Below, one piece after another: positions 56,053 through 64,000 of a DNA stretch of 64,000 nucleotides. The stretch's first letter is position 1; each line of letters starts with the position of its first letter. The notes beneath the pieces are model-generated. The model saw only the letters and a list, made by a program, of their open reading frames with translations, ran no database searches and was not told where the DNA came from. Source of the DNA: Aliarcobacter skirrowii CCUG 10374 (lineage in GTDB: Bacteria; Campylobacterota; Campylobacteria; Campylobacterales; Arcobacteraceae); assembly GCF_003544835.1 (NCBI RefSeq), contig NZ_CP032099.1, positions 744,001 to 808,000 of the forward strand. Direction: 5' to 3'. Both the position numbers and the translations under genes were made by a program.

Positions 56053-56751
56053 TTATATATTTTCTAATATCTTTTTAACTACCAATTCTGGATTTTCACT
56101 TTTATATATAGGTCTTCCTACAACTATAAAATCTACTAAATTATCTTTTGAGAATTTTATATCGGCAACTCTTTTTTGGTCACCACTATCTTCTCCAAAA
56201 GGACGAATTCCAGGACAAAGAGTTATGAAATCTTTTGAAGTGTTATTTTTAATATCAAGGCTTTCAAAAGCAGAGCAAACAACACCATCAAGTCCAGCTT
56301 CAAATGTATTTTTTGCAAACTCTCTTGCTTTTTTGTCTATATCTTCACCATATATTTTTTTAAAAGATTCATTATCAAATGAAGTTAAAGCTGTAACAGC
56401 TAAAACCAAAGGTCGATTTGGAATATCTTTGATTCTATTCATAACTGTTTTCATAGCTTCTATTCCAGCACTTGCATGAACATTAAACATATCTACTAAA
56501 CCAAATTTTGAGATATCAAAAGCAGCATCTGCCATAGTATTTGGAATATCATAAAGCTTTAAATCTAAAAATATTTTAAAATCAGGATTTATAGCTTTTA
56601 AATCTTCTAAAAACTTTTTTCCATCTCTTAAATATGTTCTAAAACCAACTTTTAACCACATATCAAAATTTTTTAGCTTTTCTACTAAGGCTAAATTCTC
56701 CTCTTTGCTCTCTAAATCCAAAGATAAGCAAAGTTTCATATCTTTACTCAT
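56053..56751 (-). CDS. pyrF: Orotidine 5'-phosphate decarboxylase
   Basis: 232 residues, the normal length. It makes UMP from OMP, the last step of pyrimidine synthesis. The active-site pattern is [16 protein letters not shown] (the DxKxxDI motif, about residues 54–69), with [17 protein letters not shown] and [11 protein letters not shown] at the phosphate site. It starts 1 base after nusB on the same strand, so it is last in the ribH–nusB–pyrF operon. Confidence 0.97.
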   Translation of the reverse strand: MSKDMKLCLSLDLESKEENLALVEKLKNFDMWLKVGFRTYLRDGKKFLEDLKAINPDFKIFLDLKLYDIPNTMADAAFDISKFGLVDMFNVHASAGIEAMKTVMNRIKDIPNRPLVLAVTALTSFDNESFKKIYGEDIDKKAREFAKNTFEAGLDGVVCSAFESLDIKNNTSKDFITLCPGIRPFGEDSGDQKRVADIKFSKDNLVDFIVVGRPIYKSENPELVVKKILENI

Positions 56752-56752
56752 T

Positions 56753-57148
56753 TTAAGCCTTTTTTATTTGGTCTAAAATTGCATTTATAAACTTTGGTGC
56801 TCCATCACTTGCTAATTTTTTGCTAAGCTCTATTGCTTCATTTATAACTATTGCTTTTGATAGATTTTCAAAAAGTATTTCAAAAATTGCTAATCTTAAA
56901 ATAGATTTTTCTACACTTCCAACATCTTGAATAGTTCCTTGAGTAAGATATTTGATAATCTCTTCATCTATTTTTTCTATATTTTTAACTGTTCCATTAA
57001 AAAGATTTAAAGCAAACTCTTTTTGGTTATTTCGTATCTTTTTTTCTTCTAAAATATCATCAACAAATTTTGAAATCTCTTCGTTTCCTAAATCATAGGC
57101 ATATAAAAGACCAATTACTGACTCTCTTGCTTGTGTTCTTGTTGCCAA
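56753..57148 (-). CDS. nusB: Transcription antitermination factor NusB
   Basis: 131 residues. All-helical NusB fold: the start [17 protein letters not shown], a central [25 protein letters not shown], and the end [28 protein letters not shown]. It acts with NusE in rRNA antitermination. It lies 1 base after ribH and 1 base before pyrF. Confidence 0.97.
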   Translation of the reverse strand: MATRTQARESVIGLLYAYDLGNEEISKFVDDILEEKKIRNNQKEFALNLFNGTVKNIEKIDEEIIKYLTQGTIQDVGSVEKSILRLAIFEILFENLSKAIVINEAIELSKKLASDGAPKFINAILDQIKKA

Positions 57149-57149
57149 A

Positions 57150-57620
57150 TTATTTTTCCATTTCGCTATATAAATCTAGCATCTCTATTATTGTAACCAT
57201 AGCTTCAGCACCTTTGTTTCCAACTTTTGAACCAGCTCGTTCAATTGCTTGCTCAATTGTATCTGTTGTTAAAACACCATTTGATACAGGTTTTCCATAT
57301 TTTAAAGCAACTGTTGCAATACCTTTTGTAGCTTCTGCACTTATATAATCAAAGTGAGGAGTTGCACCACGAATTACTGCTCCAACACAACAAACTGCAT
57401 CGTATTTTCCACTTGCAAGTGCTTTTTCAAGAGCAAAAGGAATCTCAAATGCACCTGGAACTAAGATTAAATCCAAGTTTGAAGCAATTCCACCGTGTCT
57501 TACGAATGAATCTTTTGCACCTTCAACTAATCTGTCTGTGATTATGTGATTAAATCTTCCATTTATAATAGCAACTTTTTCGTTTCCTCTTAGCCTTAAA
57601 GCTCCCTCTATTATTCTCAT
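57150..57620 (-). CDS. ribH: 6,7-dimethyl-8-ribityllumazine synthase
   Basis: 156 residues starting at the ATG at 57,620 after a GGAG site; an in-frame TTG four codons upstream is part of that ribosome site. It is the penultimate step of riboflavin synthesis. Motifs include [31 protein letters not shown] (with the catalytic-site His) and [21 protein letters not shown]. First gene of the ribH–nusB–pyrF operon; the normal neighbour kdsA is separated from it by cas9 debris. Confidence 0.96.
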   Translation of the reverse strand: MRIIEGALRLRGNEKVAIINGRFNHIITDRLVEGAKDSFVRHGGIASNLDLILVPGAFEIPFALEKALASGKYDAVCCVGAVIRGATPHFDYISAEATKGIATVALKYGKPVSNGVLTTDTIEQAIERAGSKVGNKGAEAMVTIIEMLDLYSEMEK

Positions 57621-57830
57621 ATTGTTCTCCAAATCTTATTTAAATAGGGTAAATTTTATCTAAATAGTACTTAAAATCTTTTTTTGGTTCTATTTAAATA
57701 TCAAAATGATAATATTGTGTGTTAATGAAATATAAGAATAGAGCTATAAAAAAGATTATTATATTTGTTTTACTAATTATGAATTTAATTCTTATATAAA
57801 GTGATAAATAGAGATGTTTTTATAGTTTGA

Positions 57831-57920
57831 GAAATAGTTGTAGGTAATTAGGTATTGAAAACTAATCTGAAGTAAAATTATATCGTATAGTGTTATCAAG
57901 TTTTACTTAGATACTATTTC
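57831..57920. repeat. Nested inverted repeats at the cas9 remnant's 3' end
   Basis: Outer pair GAAATAGT (57,831–57,838) / ACTATTTC (57,913–57,920); inner pair AAGTAAAA (57,870–57,877) / TTTTACTT (57,901–57,908). The right halves contain the last codons of the cas9 fragment. Their role is unknown; they may be a relic of the deleted locus. Confidence 0.45.
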
Positions 57921-58326
57921 TGTGAATTAGGTAGGTTTCATTAGCTAAGCGATATTGTTGTAAAGTGTCGCTTAATATGTTAGAAGATAAACTTTCTTGC
58001 TCTTCATCTGAGAGTTCAAAACTAGCATAGGTATAACCTCTTTTATTAAATAGAGCTAAAATTTCATCTGGTAGATAATCAATTTTTAATTTATAATGCT
58101 CTTTTAAAATTAGCAAAAAAAGTCTTTTTGCTAATTTTCTTCTAAGATTATTTCTTTTTGTATGTCTTTTTCCTCTTCTATTTACTTGAGATAAAATAAA
58201 GCTTTCATCATAAATAATAGTTCCAGATTGAAAATTTTTTAAATTGTTAAAATCGTTTGTAGTACAAGAGAAAAAACCAGTGTTTTTCCCTCCTAAATCA
58301 AGGCTAATTATTGAAGTTGTATTCAT
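57907..58326 (-). pseudogene. cas9: N-terminal fragment of type II-B cas9
   Basis: 139 codons. It begins with the RuvC-I motif ISLDLGGKNTGFFS (Asp10), then YDESFILSQVNRRGKRHTKR and the arginine-rich bridge helix NNLRRKLAKRLFLLIL, then LPDEILALFNKRGYTYASFEL. This matches Francisella/Wolinella-type (II-B, Csx12) Cas9, normally about 1,400–1,600 residues. At about residue 118 it enters a CRISPR-repeat-like sequence and stops. HNH, PAM-interacting and remaining RuvC parts are gone, and no cas1, cas2 or cas4 is nearby. It is not functional as a nuclease. Confidence 0.9.
57935..57971 (-). CRISPR. Single CRISPR-repeat-like sequence fused to cas9 debris
   Basis: 37 bases on the minus strand, beginning GCGACACTTTACAAC and ending CGCTTAGCTAATGAAAC. 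From memory, it agrees with the Wolinella succinogenes type II-B repeat at about 28 of 37 positions, with the ends strongest. Only this copy is clear. A weak match 38 bases downstream (57,860–57,896) could be a decayed second repeat. Confidence 0.65.
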
Positions 58327-58390
58327 AGAAAATCCCCTAAAATTTTTAGAAAATATTCTATCAAAATAATTAAAATATAAGCTTATTTGT

Positions 58391-58420
58391 AAAGAGGCTT
58401 TAGTTTCCTAAAGCCTCTTT
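58391..58420 (-). terminator. Terminator overlapping the 3' end of kdsA
   Basis: Perfect 13-bp arms AAAGAGGCTTTAG / CTAAAGCCTCTTT with a GAAA tetraloop on the minus strand. The hairpin's first arm lies in the last codons of kdsA. Only a weak U-run follows, but it separates kdsA from the cas9 fragment. Confidence 0.7.
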
Positions 58421-59200
58421 AATAGCAAAAATCTCATCCATAGTTTTATAAAGTTGATCAATATGAAGCATATTTGGTCCATCACTTTTTGCTGTTTTTG
58501 GGTCAATATGTGTTTCAAAGAAAAATCCATCAACTCCAACACTAGCAGCCGCTCTTGCCATATATGGTACAAATGAGCTATTTCCACCAGTTGTACCTCC
58601 AGTGCTTGGAATTTGTACACTATGAGTTGCATCGAAAATCACAGGAGCATATTGTCTTAAAAGTAGCAGATTTCTCATATCTACAACCAAAGCACCATAT
58701 CCAAAAGTGTTTCCTCTCTCACAAAGCCAAACACCAGCTTCTTTGCTACTTTCATAACTTACTTCACTTACTCCTCTTGTATTTAATACTTTTTCTACAG
58801 GGTGTTTCATAGCATCTGCTGCCAAAAACTGACCTTTTTTTATATTTATTTTTGCTTTTGTTTTAGCAGCAGCTACAAGCAAATCTGTTTGACGACACAA
58901 AAAAGCAGGTATTTGAAGTATATCCATAACCTCTCCAGCAGGAGCTGCTTGATATGATTCGTGAATATCAGTAACCACTTTATATCCAAACTCTTTTTTG
59001 ATTTTTTCAAATATTTTTAAACCCTCATCAAGTCCTGGACCTCTAAATGAGCTTAGGCTTGTTCTGTTTGCTTTGTCAAAACTAGCTTTAAAATAAAAAT
59101 CAACTCTTTTATCAAGACTTAGAGGTCTTAATTTTTCTGCTATTTTTAAAACTGTATCCATATCTTCTAAAACACAAGGTCCTGTCATAACTGTTAACAT
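58400..59200 (-). CDS. kdsA: 3-deoxy-D-manno-octulosonate 8-phosphate (KDO-8P) synthase
   Basis: 266 residues, the usual length. It joins phosphoenolpyruvate and arabinose 5-phosphate to make KDO-8P for lipopolysaccharide. Motifs: MTGPCVLE at the start, FDKANRTSLSSFRGPG, VTDIHES, QIPAFLCRQTDLL, and the C-terminal DGFFFETHIDPKTAKSDGPNML. The start has an AAGGAAAA site. The final codons form a terminator hairpin. In related genomes it neighbours ribH; here the cas9 fragment lies between. Confidence 0.97.
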   Translation of the reverse strand: MLTVMTGPCVLEDMDTVLKIAEKLRPLSLDKRVDFYFKASFDKANRTSLSSFRGPGLDEGLKIFEKIKKEFGYKVVTDIHESYQAAPAGEVMDILQIPAFLCRQTDLLVAAAKTKAKINIKKGQFLAADAMKHPVEKVLNTRGVSEVSYESSKEAGVWLCERGNTFGYGALVVDMRNLLLLRQYAPVIFDATHSVQIPSTGGTTGGNSSFVPYMARAAASVGVDGFFFETHIDPKTAKSDGPNMLHIDQLYKTMDEIFAIKEALGN

Positions 59201-59234
59201 CTATTTTATTTTCCTTTTAATTAAATCTTATTTA

Positions 59235-60113
59235 TTATTTTTTACTTACTAAAAATCCACTAAGAACGATTAATATTATACCTAAAAATACTATAAAAGA
59301 TGGAAAAGCATCTCCTACAAAAAGCCCCAAAACGATTGAGAAGGCTATATTACTATAAGAAACCGTGCTTACAATTCCAGCTTTAGCAAGAGAGTATGAT
59401 TTTGTCATATATATTTGTGCATAAGTTGAAAAAATAGCAAGAAAAAATATAAAAATCCAATCTTTTGATTGTGGCATTACAAAAGTTCCAAGCATAAAAT
59501 CCAATTTTGAGTTTGTATAAAATTCACTTATTATCATAAAAATCAAAGGTAAAATTGTACCAACTGCCATAAAAGATAGAACTATGGCTCTTCCATCATA
59601 AAATCTTCTAAGTTCTCGTATTGAAGTATATGCAAGTGCTGCTCCAACACCTGATAAAATTCCTAAATAATCTGTTTTTTCTAAGCTACTTCCATCAAAC
59701 TCGGCAATAAATAAAATCCCAATAAATCCAATAAATACACCAATCCAACCTTTAAGTCCAATCTGCTCTTTTAGGAAAAAATATGCCAAAAGTGCTGTAA
59801 ATATTGTAGAAGTTTTAGAAAAAGTCATAGCTTCACCCAAAGGTATATTTGCAATATTATAAAAGAAAAATAGTAGTGCCAAAAACCCAGCAACTCCTCT
59901 AAAAATAAGTAACCAAAACTTTCCACCAATCTGTTTTAGTGGAGATTTATAAATTGAATAAAGTATTATAAAAACTCCAAAAACATTTCTAAAAAATACA
60001 ATCTGTATTGTAGATAGATTATCGCTTAGCTCTTTTGCCATAATTCCCATAAGTGCAAATAAAAAAGAGGCCAAAATCATATATTTTATAGCTTTATTTA
60101 CATTTTCTTCCAA
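59235..60113 (-). CDS. EamA/DMT-family transporter
   Basis: 292 residues with about ten transmembrane helices in two EamA repeats (residues 10–140 and 150–290), each with the family's proline/glycine-rich helix start (for example LGEAMTFSKTSTIFTALLAYFFL and SYSNIAFSIVLGLFVGD). Substrate unknown; many members export amino acids or metabolites. The start is probably a TTG with AAAGGA 8 bases upstream; an ATG at codon 12 is the alternative. Confidence 0.85.
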   Translation of the reverse strand: MEENVNKAIKYMILASFLFALMGIMAKELSDNLSTIQIVFFRNVFGVFIILYSIYKSPLKQIGGKFWLLIFRGVAGFLALLFFFYNIANIPLGEAMTFSKTSTIFTALLAYFFLKEQIGLKGWIGVFIGFIGILFIAEFDGSSLEKTDYLGILSGVGAALAYTSIRELRRFYDGRAIVLSFMAVGTILPLIFMIISEFYTNSKLDFMLGTFVMPQSKDWIFIFFLAIFSTYAQIYMTKSYSLAKAGIVSTVSYSNIAFSIVLGLFVGDAFPSFIVFLGIILIVLSGFLVSKK

Positions 60114-60208
60114 ACTAATATCCTTTTAAAGGCGAAGTATTACAAAATTTGGGTTAAAGCAAGATTTAGATAAAATCTTTGCCATTTTAAACATTATTTA
60201 GGAAATTT

Positions 60209-61480
60209 ATGGATTATTTAAAAATTGTTGGAAACAAAAAATTAAGTGGAGATATCTCTATTTCAGGAGCAAAAAATGCTGCTCTTCCTCTAATAGCAGC
60301 TACAATTTTGGCAAAAAATGAAACTATCATAGACAATCTTCCAAATGTAGCTGATATAAATACTTTTTTGAAGTTAATAAAAATGCTAGGTGGAAGTTTT
60401 ACTCAAGATAAAAATAGGGCAGTTATAGATACAAGCACTATTACAAATACAACTGCAACTTATGATATTGTAAAAACTATGAGAGCTTCTATTTTGGTTT
60501 TAGGTCCACTATTGGCTAGATTTGGGCATTGTGAAGTTTCACTTCCAGGTGGTTGTGCAATAGGTCAAAGACCCGTTGATTTACACTTAAAAGCTATGGA
60601 AGCTATGGGAGCAAAAATTGAAATACTTCAAGGATATATAAAAGCAACTGCACCAAATGGATTAAAAGGTGCAAAAATAGTTTTTGATAAAGTTACAGTT
60701 GGTGGAACTGAAAATACAGTTATGGCAGCTGCTTTAGCTTCTGGAGTTACAACTATAATAAACGCAGCAAAAGAGCCAGAGATTGTTCAATTATGTGAAG
60801 TAATAGCAAGTGCTGGAGTAAAAATAGATGGAATTGGAACTTCTAAAATTACAATAGAAGGAACAGGCGGAAAACTTCTTGATATAAAACCATTTAGCGT
60901 AATTCCTGATAGAATAGAAGCTGGAACTTATATGTGTGTTGCTGCTATTACAAATCAGAAACTAACAATTAAAAATATTTTTCCAGCTCATCTTGAAGCT
61001 GTTATTTCAAAGCTTGAAGAGATGAATTTTGAAATAGAGATAAAAGAGAACGAACTTACAATATTTCCAACATCAAAGATAAAACCAGTAAATATTATAA
61101 CAACAGAGTATCCAGGATTTCCAACAGATATGCAAGCTCAGTTTATGGCACTAGCAACTCAAGCTGAAGGGACTAGCACAATAGATGAGAGACTTTTTGA
61201 AAATAGATTTATGCATGTTAGTGAACTACTTAGAATGGGTGCAGATATTCAGTTAAATGGAAATATAGCAACTATTAATGGAAAAAAAGATTCTTTAAGT
61301 GGAACAGATGTTATGGCAACAGATTTAAGAGCATCTTCAGCCTTAGTTCTAGCAGCACTTGTTGCTCAAGGAGAGACAAATATTCATAGAATTTATCATC
61401 TTGATAGAGGTTATGAAAATCTTGAAGGAAAGCTAAGAGATATAGGTGCAGATATAAAAAGGCTTAAAGAGCCAAAATGA
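60209..61480 (+). CDS. murA: UDP-N-acetylglucosamine 1-carboxyvinyltransferase MurA
   Basis: 423 residues. The first committed step of peptidoglycan synthesis. Motifs: [16 protein letters not shown] near the start, the active-site loop [14 protein letters not shown] with Cys116 (the fosfomycin target), [17 protein letters not shown] and [15 protein letters not shown]. The stop overlaps the HNH-like gene (ATGA). It is transcribed divergently from the transporter upstream. Confidence 0.97.
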   Translation: MDYLKIVGNKKLSGDISISGAKNAALPLIAATILAKNETIIDNLPNVADINTFLKLIKMLGGSFTQDKNRAVIDTSTITNTTATYDIVKTMRASILVLGPLLARFGHCEVSLPGGCAIGQRPVDLHLKAMEAMGAKIEILQGYIKATAPNGLKGAKIVFDKVTVGGTENTVMAAALASGVTTIINAAKEPEIVQLCEVIASAGVKIDGIGTSKITIEGTGGKLLDIKPFSVIPDRIEAGTYMCVAAITNQKLTIKNIFPAHLEAVISKLEEMNFEIEIKENELTIFPTSKIKPVNIITTEYPGFPTDMQAQFMALATQAEGTSTIDERLFENRFMHVSELLRMGADIQLNGNIATINGKKDSLSGTDVMATDLRASSALVLAALVAQGETNIHRIYHLDRGYENLEGKLRDIGADIKRLKEPK

Positions 61481-62031
61481 TAAAAAAAATAAAATCTCTA
61501 TTTTCTAAAAGTGATGATTTAGAAAAATATGAGATTTTTGTAAATCTTTTAAAAAACTATTTAGAAAATTACTATCCAAAAATACTATTTGATTTCTCAA
61601 ATAAAAATAGATTAAAAAAAGAGTTTAATTTAGATCTTCAAAAGAGCTTTTTGATTGAATCTTTAATCAAACAGTTTATTGAGTTTGATTACAAAAAAAT
61701 AACACAAAATAGTGTAAAAAGAGAACTTACTTGGGAAGGGTATGGTTTAAACTCAACACCTAATAAAAAAGTTCCAAATGATTTTATAAGAAGAAAAGAG
61801 TTGGTTTTTTATAGAGATAAATCAACTTGCAATCGTTGTGGAACTGTTATGGAAAGATTAAGTCAAGCATCTTTTTGCTTTGTAAAAGAGATAGAAGATG
61901 GTGGTGGTTATAATATTGAAAATATAATTTTACTTTGTAGCAGTTGCAATCAAGTTGTAAACAATTTTAAAGATAATTACAATGAGATGGAGTTGATATT
62001 TAGAGATAAACTATATGAATTTATTTCATAA
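61477..62031 (+). CDS. HNH-fold protein with a degenerate active site
   Basis: 184 residues. A helical N-terminal domain is followed by an HNH-type zinc module: CNRCG (about residue 118), then [16 protein letters not shown] near 147–162, with two CxxC pairs. The expected DH before the GG is [10 protein letters not shown], so the general-base His is missing while the second Asn is kept. It may bind DNA or zinc without cutting. It overlaps murA by 4 bases and yihY by 11 bases at the 3' end. Confidence 0.65.
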   Translation: MIKKIKSLFSKSDDLEKYEIFVNLLKNYLENYYPKILFDFSNKNRLKKEFNLDLQKSFLIESLIKQFIEFDYKKITQNSVKRELTWEGYGLNSTPNKKVPNDFIRRKELVFYRDKSTCNRCGTVMERLSQASFCFVKEIEDGGGYNIENIILLCSSCNQVVNNFKDNYNEMELIFRDKLYEFIS

Positions 62032-62794
62032 AAGTATTTAATCTATGACACATTTTAACACCATATAAGTATATAATCCAAGAGATATATATCCAAAAAA
62101 ATGTAAATAATAAAGTAGCAAGTGAACCATAAATAGTTGTGTAAGTTTTATTATAAATTACATAATATACAAATAGATTTTTTGTAATACTTAAAGTTGC
62201 TAAAGTTACAAATGATGATATAAAAGCAGCTTTAATAGATACTTTTTTATTTACACTTACTTTAAATAGAGCAAAAAATATAAACCAAGTAAACAAAAAT
62301 AGTTGAATCTGTTTTAAGAAACTATTGTCATAAAAAGTTAATAAAATATTTAAAGCTACAAAAATAGTTGGAAAAACTAAGAAAAATATTGTGTATATAA
62401 AAAATGATTTATATATAGCTCTTCTTTTTGTTTTATGAATTTTATTTACAATATAGTCATAATCTTTGAAAAACATAATATATACAAAAAGCATATAAAA
62501 TATTCCCAAAAGTCCTAGCTTGTCAGAGTTTGATATATAGTTTTTTAAAGTGGTAATAATTTCACTAGAGTGCGTTGGATTTAAAAAATTGAGTAAAAAA
62601 TTTGTAAAAATATCTAAATAAGCATGAAACTCTGGAAATTTTGAAATTATTGCAATTGCAAGAGCAATTATTGGAAGTATTGAAAATATGGTAAAAAAAC
62701 TAAGACTAGCAGCAAAATAAGTGGTATCGTCATTGAAAAATGAATCAATACCATCAATAATCTGTTTTAGAATAGGTTTTTTACTTTTTTTCAA
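62021..62794 (-). CDS. YihY/UPF0761 family inner-membrane protein
   Basis: 257 residues with about six transmembrane helices. Family signatures include DTTYFAASLSFFTIFSILPI near the start and YGSLATLLFTFFWIYISW near the end. Often annotated as a ribonuclease-BN-like protein, though family members are membrane proteins of unknown function. Its stop region overlaps the convergent HNH-like gene. It starts 1 base after the GlcD-type gene, so the two are probably co-transcribed. Confidence 0.9.
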   Translation of the reverse strand: MKKSKKPILKQIIDGIDSFFNDDTTYFAASLSFFTIFSILPIIALAIAIISKFPEFHAYLDIFTNFLLNFLNPTHSSEIITTLKNYISNSDKLGLLGIFYMLFVYIMFFKDYDYIVNKIHKTKRRAIYKSFFIYTIFFLVFPTIFVALNILLTFYDNSFLKQIQLFLFTWFIFFALFKVSVNKKVSIKAAFISSFVTLATLSITKNLFVYYVIYNKTYTTIYGSLATLLFTFFWIYISWIIYLYGVKMCHRLNTFMK

Positions 62795-62795
62795 A

Positions 62796-64000
62796 CTATA
62801 GTCCCATTTTAAATGGATTTAAAATATTGTTTGGATCAAAAGCTTTTTTGATATTTCTAAATAGATTCATCTCAGCTTCACTAAATGCAATATCCATAAA
62901 TGGTGCTTTTGATAATCCAATACCGTGTTCACCACTTAAAGTTCCACCCATATCTACAACTAGTTGGAAAATCTCTTCAATAGCTTTGTGACCATCAGCC
63001 ATCTCTTTTTCATTTGTTTTATCTTTTACCATAACATTTACGTGAATATTTCCATCTCCAGCATGTCCAAAACAAGGAACTTGGAAACCATATTTTTCAC
63101 CAATTTTATAAATCTCATCTAAAGCCTCTGGAAGCTTACTTCTTGGAACGCTTATATCTTCATTTAATTTTTTTGTTCCATAAACCATAGTTGCTGGACT
63201 TGCATTTCGTCTTGCAAACCATAGTTTTTTGCTCTCTTCTTCATTTTGAGCAACTATAAAATCAATTGAGCCATTCTCTTTAAATGACTCTTTTAAAATA
63301 TTTAGCTGATCTTCTATTTCAGCTTCACTAGAAGCATCTACATCTCCAATTAAAATTCCACCAGCATTTTCTGGCAATGAAATTTGAGGAAACTTTTGCT
63401 TTAGTGCTTTTATTACAAGTGAGTCTAAAAACTCCATTGCAACAGGATTTGCACCACTTGCAAGTGATTTAAATACAGCTGTCATAGCACTATTTACACT
63501 TGGAAAAACTCCCATGTAAGTTTTTTTGAATTTTGGTTTTGGGATAAGTTTTAAAGTAATTTCAGTAATAACCGCCAAAGTTCCTTCGCTAGCTATTAAA
63601 ATACCAGCAACATTATAACCAGCAACATCTTTAATAGTTTTTTTACCAGCTACGATAATATCACCATTTGGAAGAACTGCTCTTAAAGCCATCACATAAT
63701 CTTTTGTAATACCATATTTAGCAGCTCTCATTCCACCTGCATTTTCACTTACATTTCCACCAAGAGTTGAGTACTCCTCACTTGCTGGATCTGGTGGATA
63801 AAAAAGTCCTACCTCTTCAACTGTTTTTTGAAACTGCATATTTATAACTCCTGGTTGAACAACTCCAACCATATTTTGCATATCAATTTCAAGTATCTTA
63901 TTCATATGTCTTTCAAGTGATAGAATAATTCCTCCATTTGAAGGTAATGCACCACCTGTAAATCCACTTCCAGCACCTCTTGGTACAATTACAATTTTGT
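62796..64000 (-). CDS. FAD-linked oxidase, GlcD/D-lactate dehydrogenase type (5' end beyond the window)
   Basis: About 401 codons are visible; the frame stays open to the right edge (PRGAGSGFTGGALP is upstream of the first ATG), so the N-terminus is missing. The FAD-binding part shows YPPDPASEEYSTLGGNVSENAGGMRAAKYG and AGYNVAGILIASEGTLAVITE; the C-terminal FAD-oxidase domain has CFGHAGDGNIHVNVMV and LSGEHGIGLSKAPFM. It probably oxidises a 2-hydroxy acid (glycolate or D-lactate) and passes electrons to the respiratory chain. Which substrate cannot be told from this. Confidence 0.93.
   Translation of the reverse strand, partial: KIVIVPRGAGSGFTGGALPSNGGIILSLERHMNKILEIDMQNMVGVVQPGVINMQFQKTVEEVGLFYPPDPASEEYSTLGGNVSENAGGMRAAKYGITKDYVMALRAVLPNGDIIVAGKKTIKDVAGYNVAGILIASEGTLAVITEITLKLIPKPKFKKTYMGVFPSVNSAMTAVFKSLASGANPVAMEFLDSLVIKALKQKFPQISLPENAGGILIGDVDASSEAEIEDQLNILKESFKENGSIDFIVAQNEEESKKLWFARRNASPATMVYGTKKLNEDISVPRSKLPEALDEIYKIGEKYGFQVPCFGHAGDGNIHVNVMVKDKTNEKEMADGHKAIEEIFQLVVDMGGTLSGEHGIGLSKAPFMDIAFSEAEMNLFRNIKKAFDPNNILNPFKMGL

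Noticed and set aside
57150-57348. Plus-strand frame opposite ribH and nusB
   Set aside because: Antisense shadow of core genes.
57831-57971. A CRISPR array
   Set aside because: Only one clear repeat is present; the second candidate matches at fewer than half of its positions. I report a single repeat remnant, not an array.
58327-58390. tracrRNA upstream of the cas9 fragment
   Set aside because: I looked for an anti-repeat complementary to the 37-base repeat and found none between cas9 and kdsA.

Overview
The window is AT-rich DNA from a member of the Campylobacterota, most likely Arcobacter/Aliarcobacter. This rests on the contiguous kdsA–ribH–nusB–pyrF genes, the very low GC content, and a cas9 fragment resembling the type II-B Cas9 of Wolinella. 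No 16S rRNA or other decisive taxonomic marker is present, so the genus is inferred. No insertion sequence or rRNA gene was recognised.

Positions 1–34,800 hold a complete type VI secretion system (T6SS) and its cargo. The plus-strand operon at 10,048–27,255 encodes TssA, B, C, E, F, G, H (ClpV), a 40-residue lipoprotein, FHA protein, TssJ, K, L, M and a Ser/Thr kinase. A divergent minus-strand block (9,902 to 1) carries a PAAR-like tip fused to a large toxin-like region, a TPR membrane protein, a truncated copy of the toxin region, Hcp, VgrG1 and the start of an effector. A second vgrG follows the operon on the plus strand. Behind it lie two lysozyme-like (GH19-type) effectors with three predicted periplasmic immunity proteins, plus two leftover vgrG pieces. 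The first 1.86 kb of the two vgrG genes is an almost perfect inverted repeat flanking the whole core cluster.

Positions 34,900–50,100 hold a GNAT-like membrane protein, a methyltransferase and a tyrosine recombinase, then SbcD/SbcC. These are followed by a set of possible defence or DNA-processing genes: a small WYL-like protein, an AAA_13-type ABC ATPase with a CPFC motif, a KTSC-like protein, a Cas4-like/DEDD nuclease, and an SF1 helicase with a C-terminal DUF2726 nuclease.

Positions 50,000–55,800 look like a plasmid-type replicon in the chromosome: parA with a small DNA-binding partner, a remnant of an FtsZ-like gene, a CI-like repressor operon, a leader ORF with a possible RNA switch, an HTH gene, a Rep_3 initiator, and six 16-bp iterons. 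The replicon ends at the 3' side of a tRNA-Met gene.

Positions 55,780–64,000 are chromosomal core: tRNA-Met, tRNA-Ser, pyrF, nusB, ribH, kdsA, a DMT transporter, murA, a degenerate HNH protein, a YihY protein and a GlcD-type oxidase running off the right edge. Between ribH and kdsA is a decayed CRISPR locus: the N-terminal 110 or so codons of a type II-B cas9 joined to a single CRISPR-repeat-like sequence.
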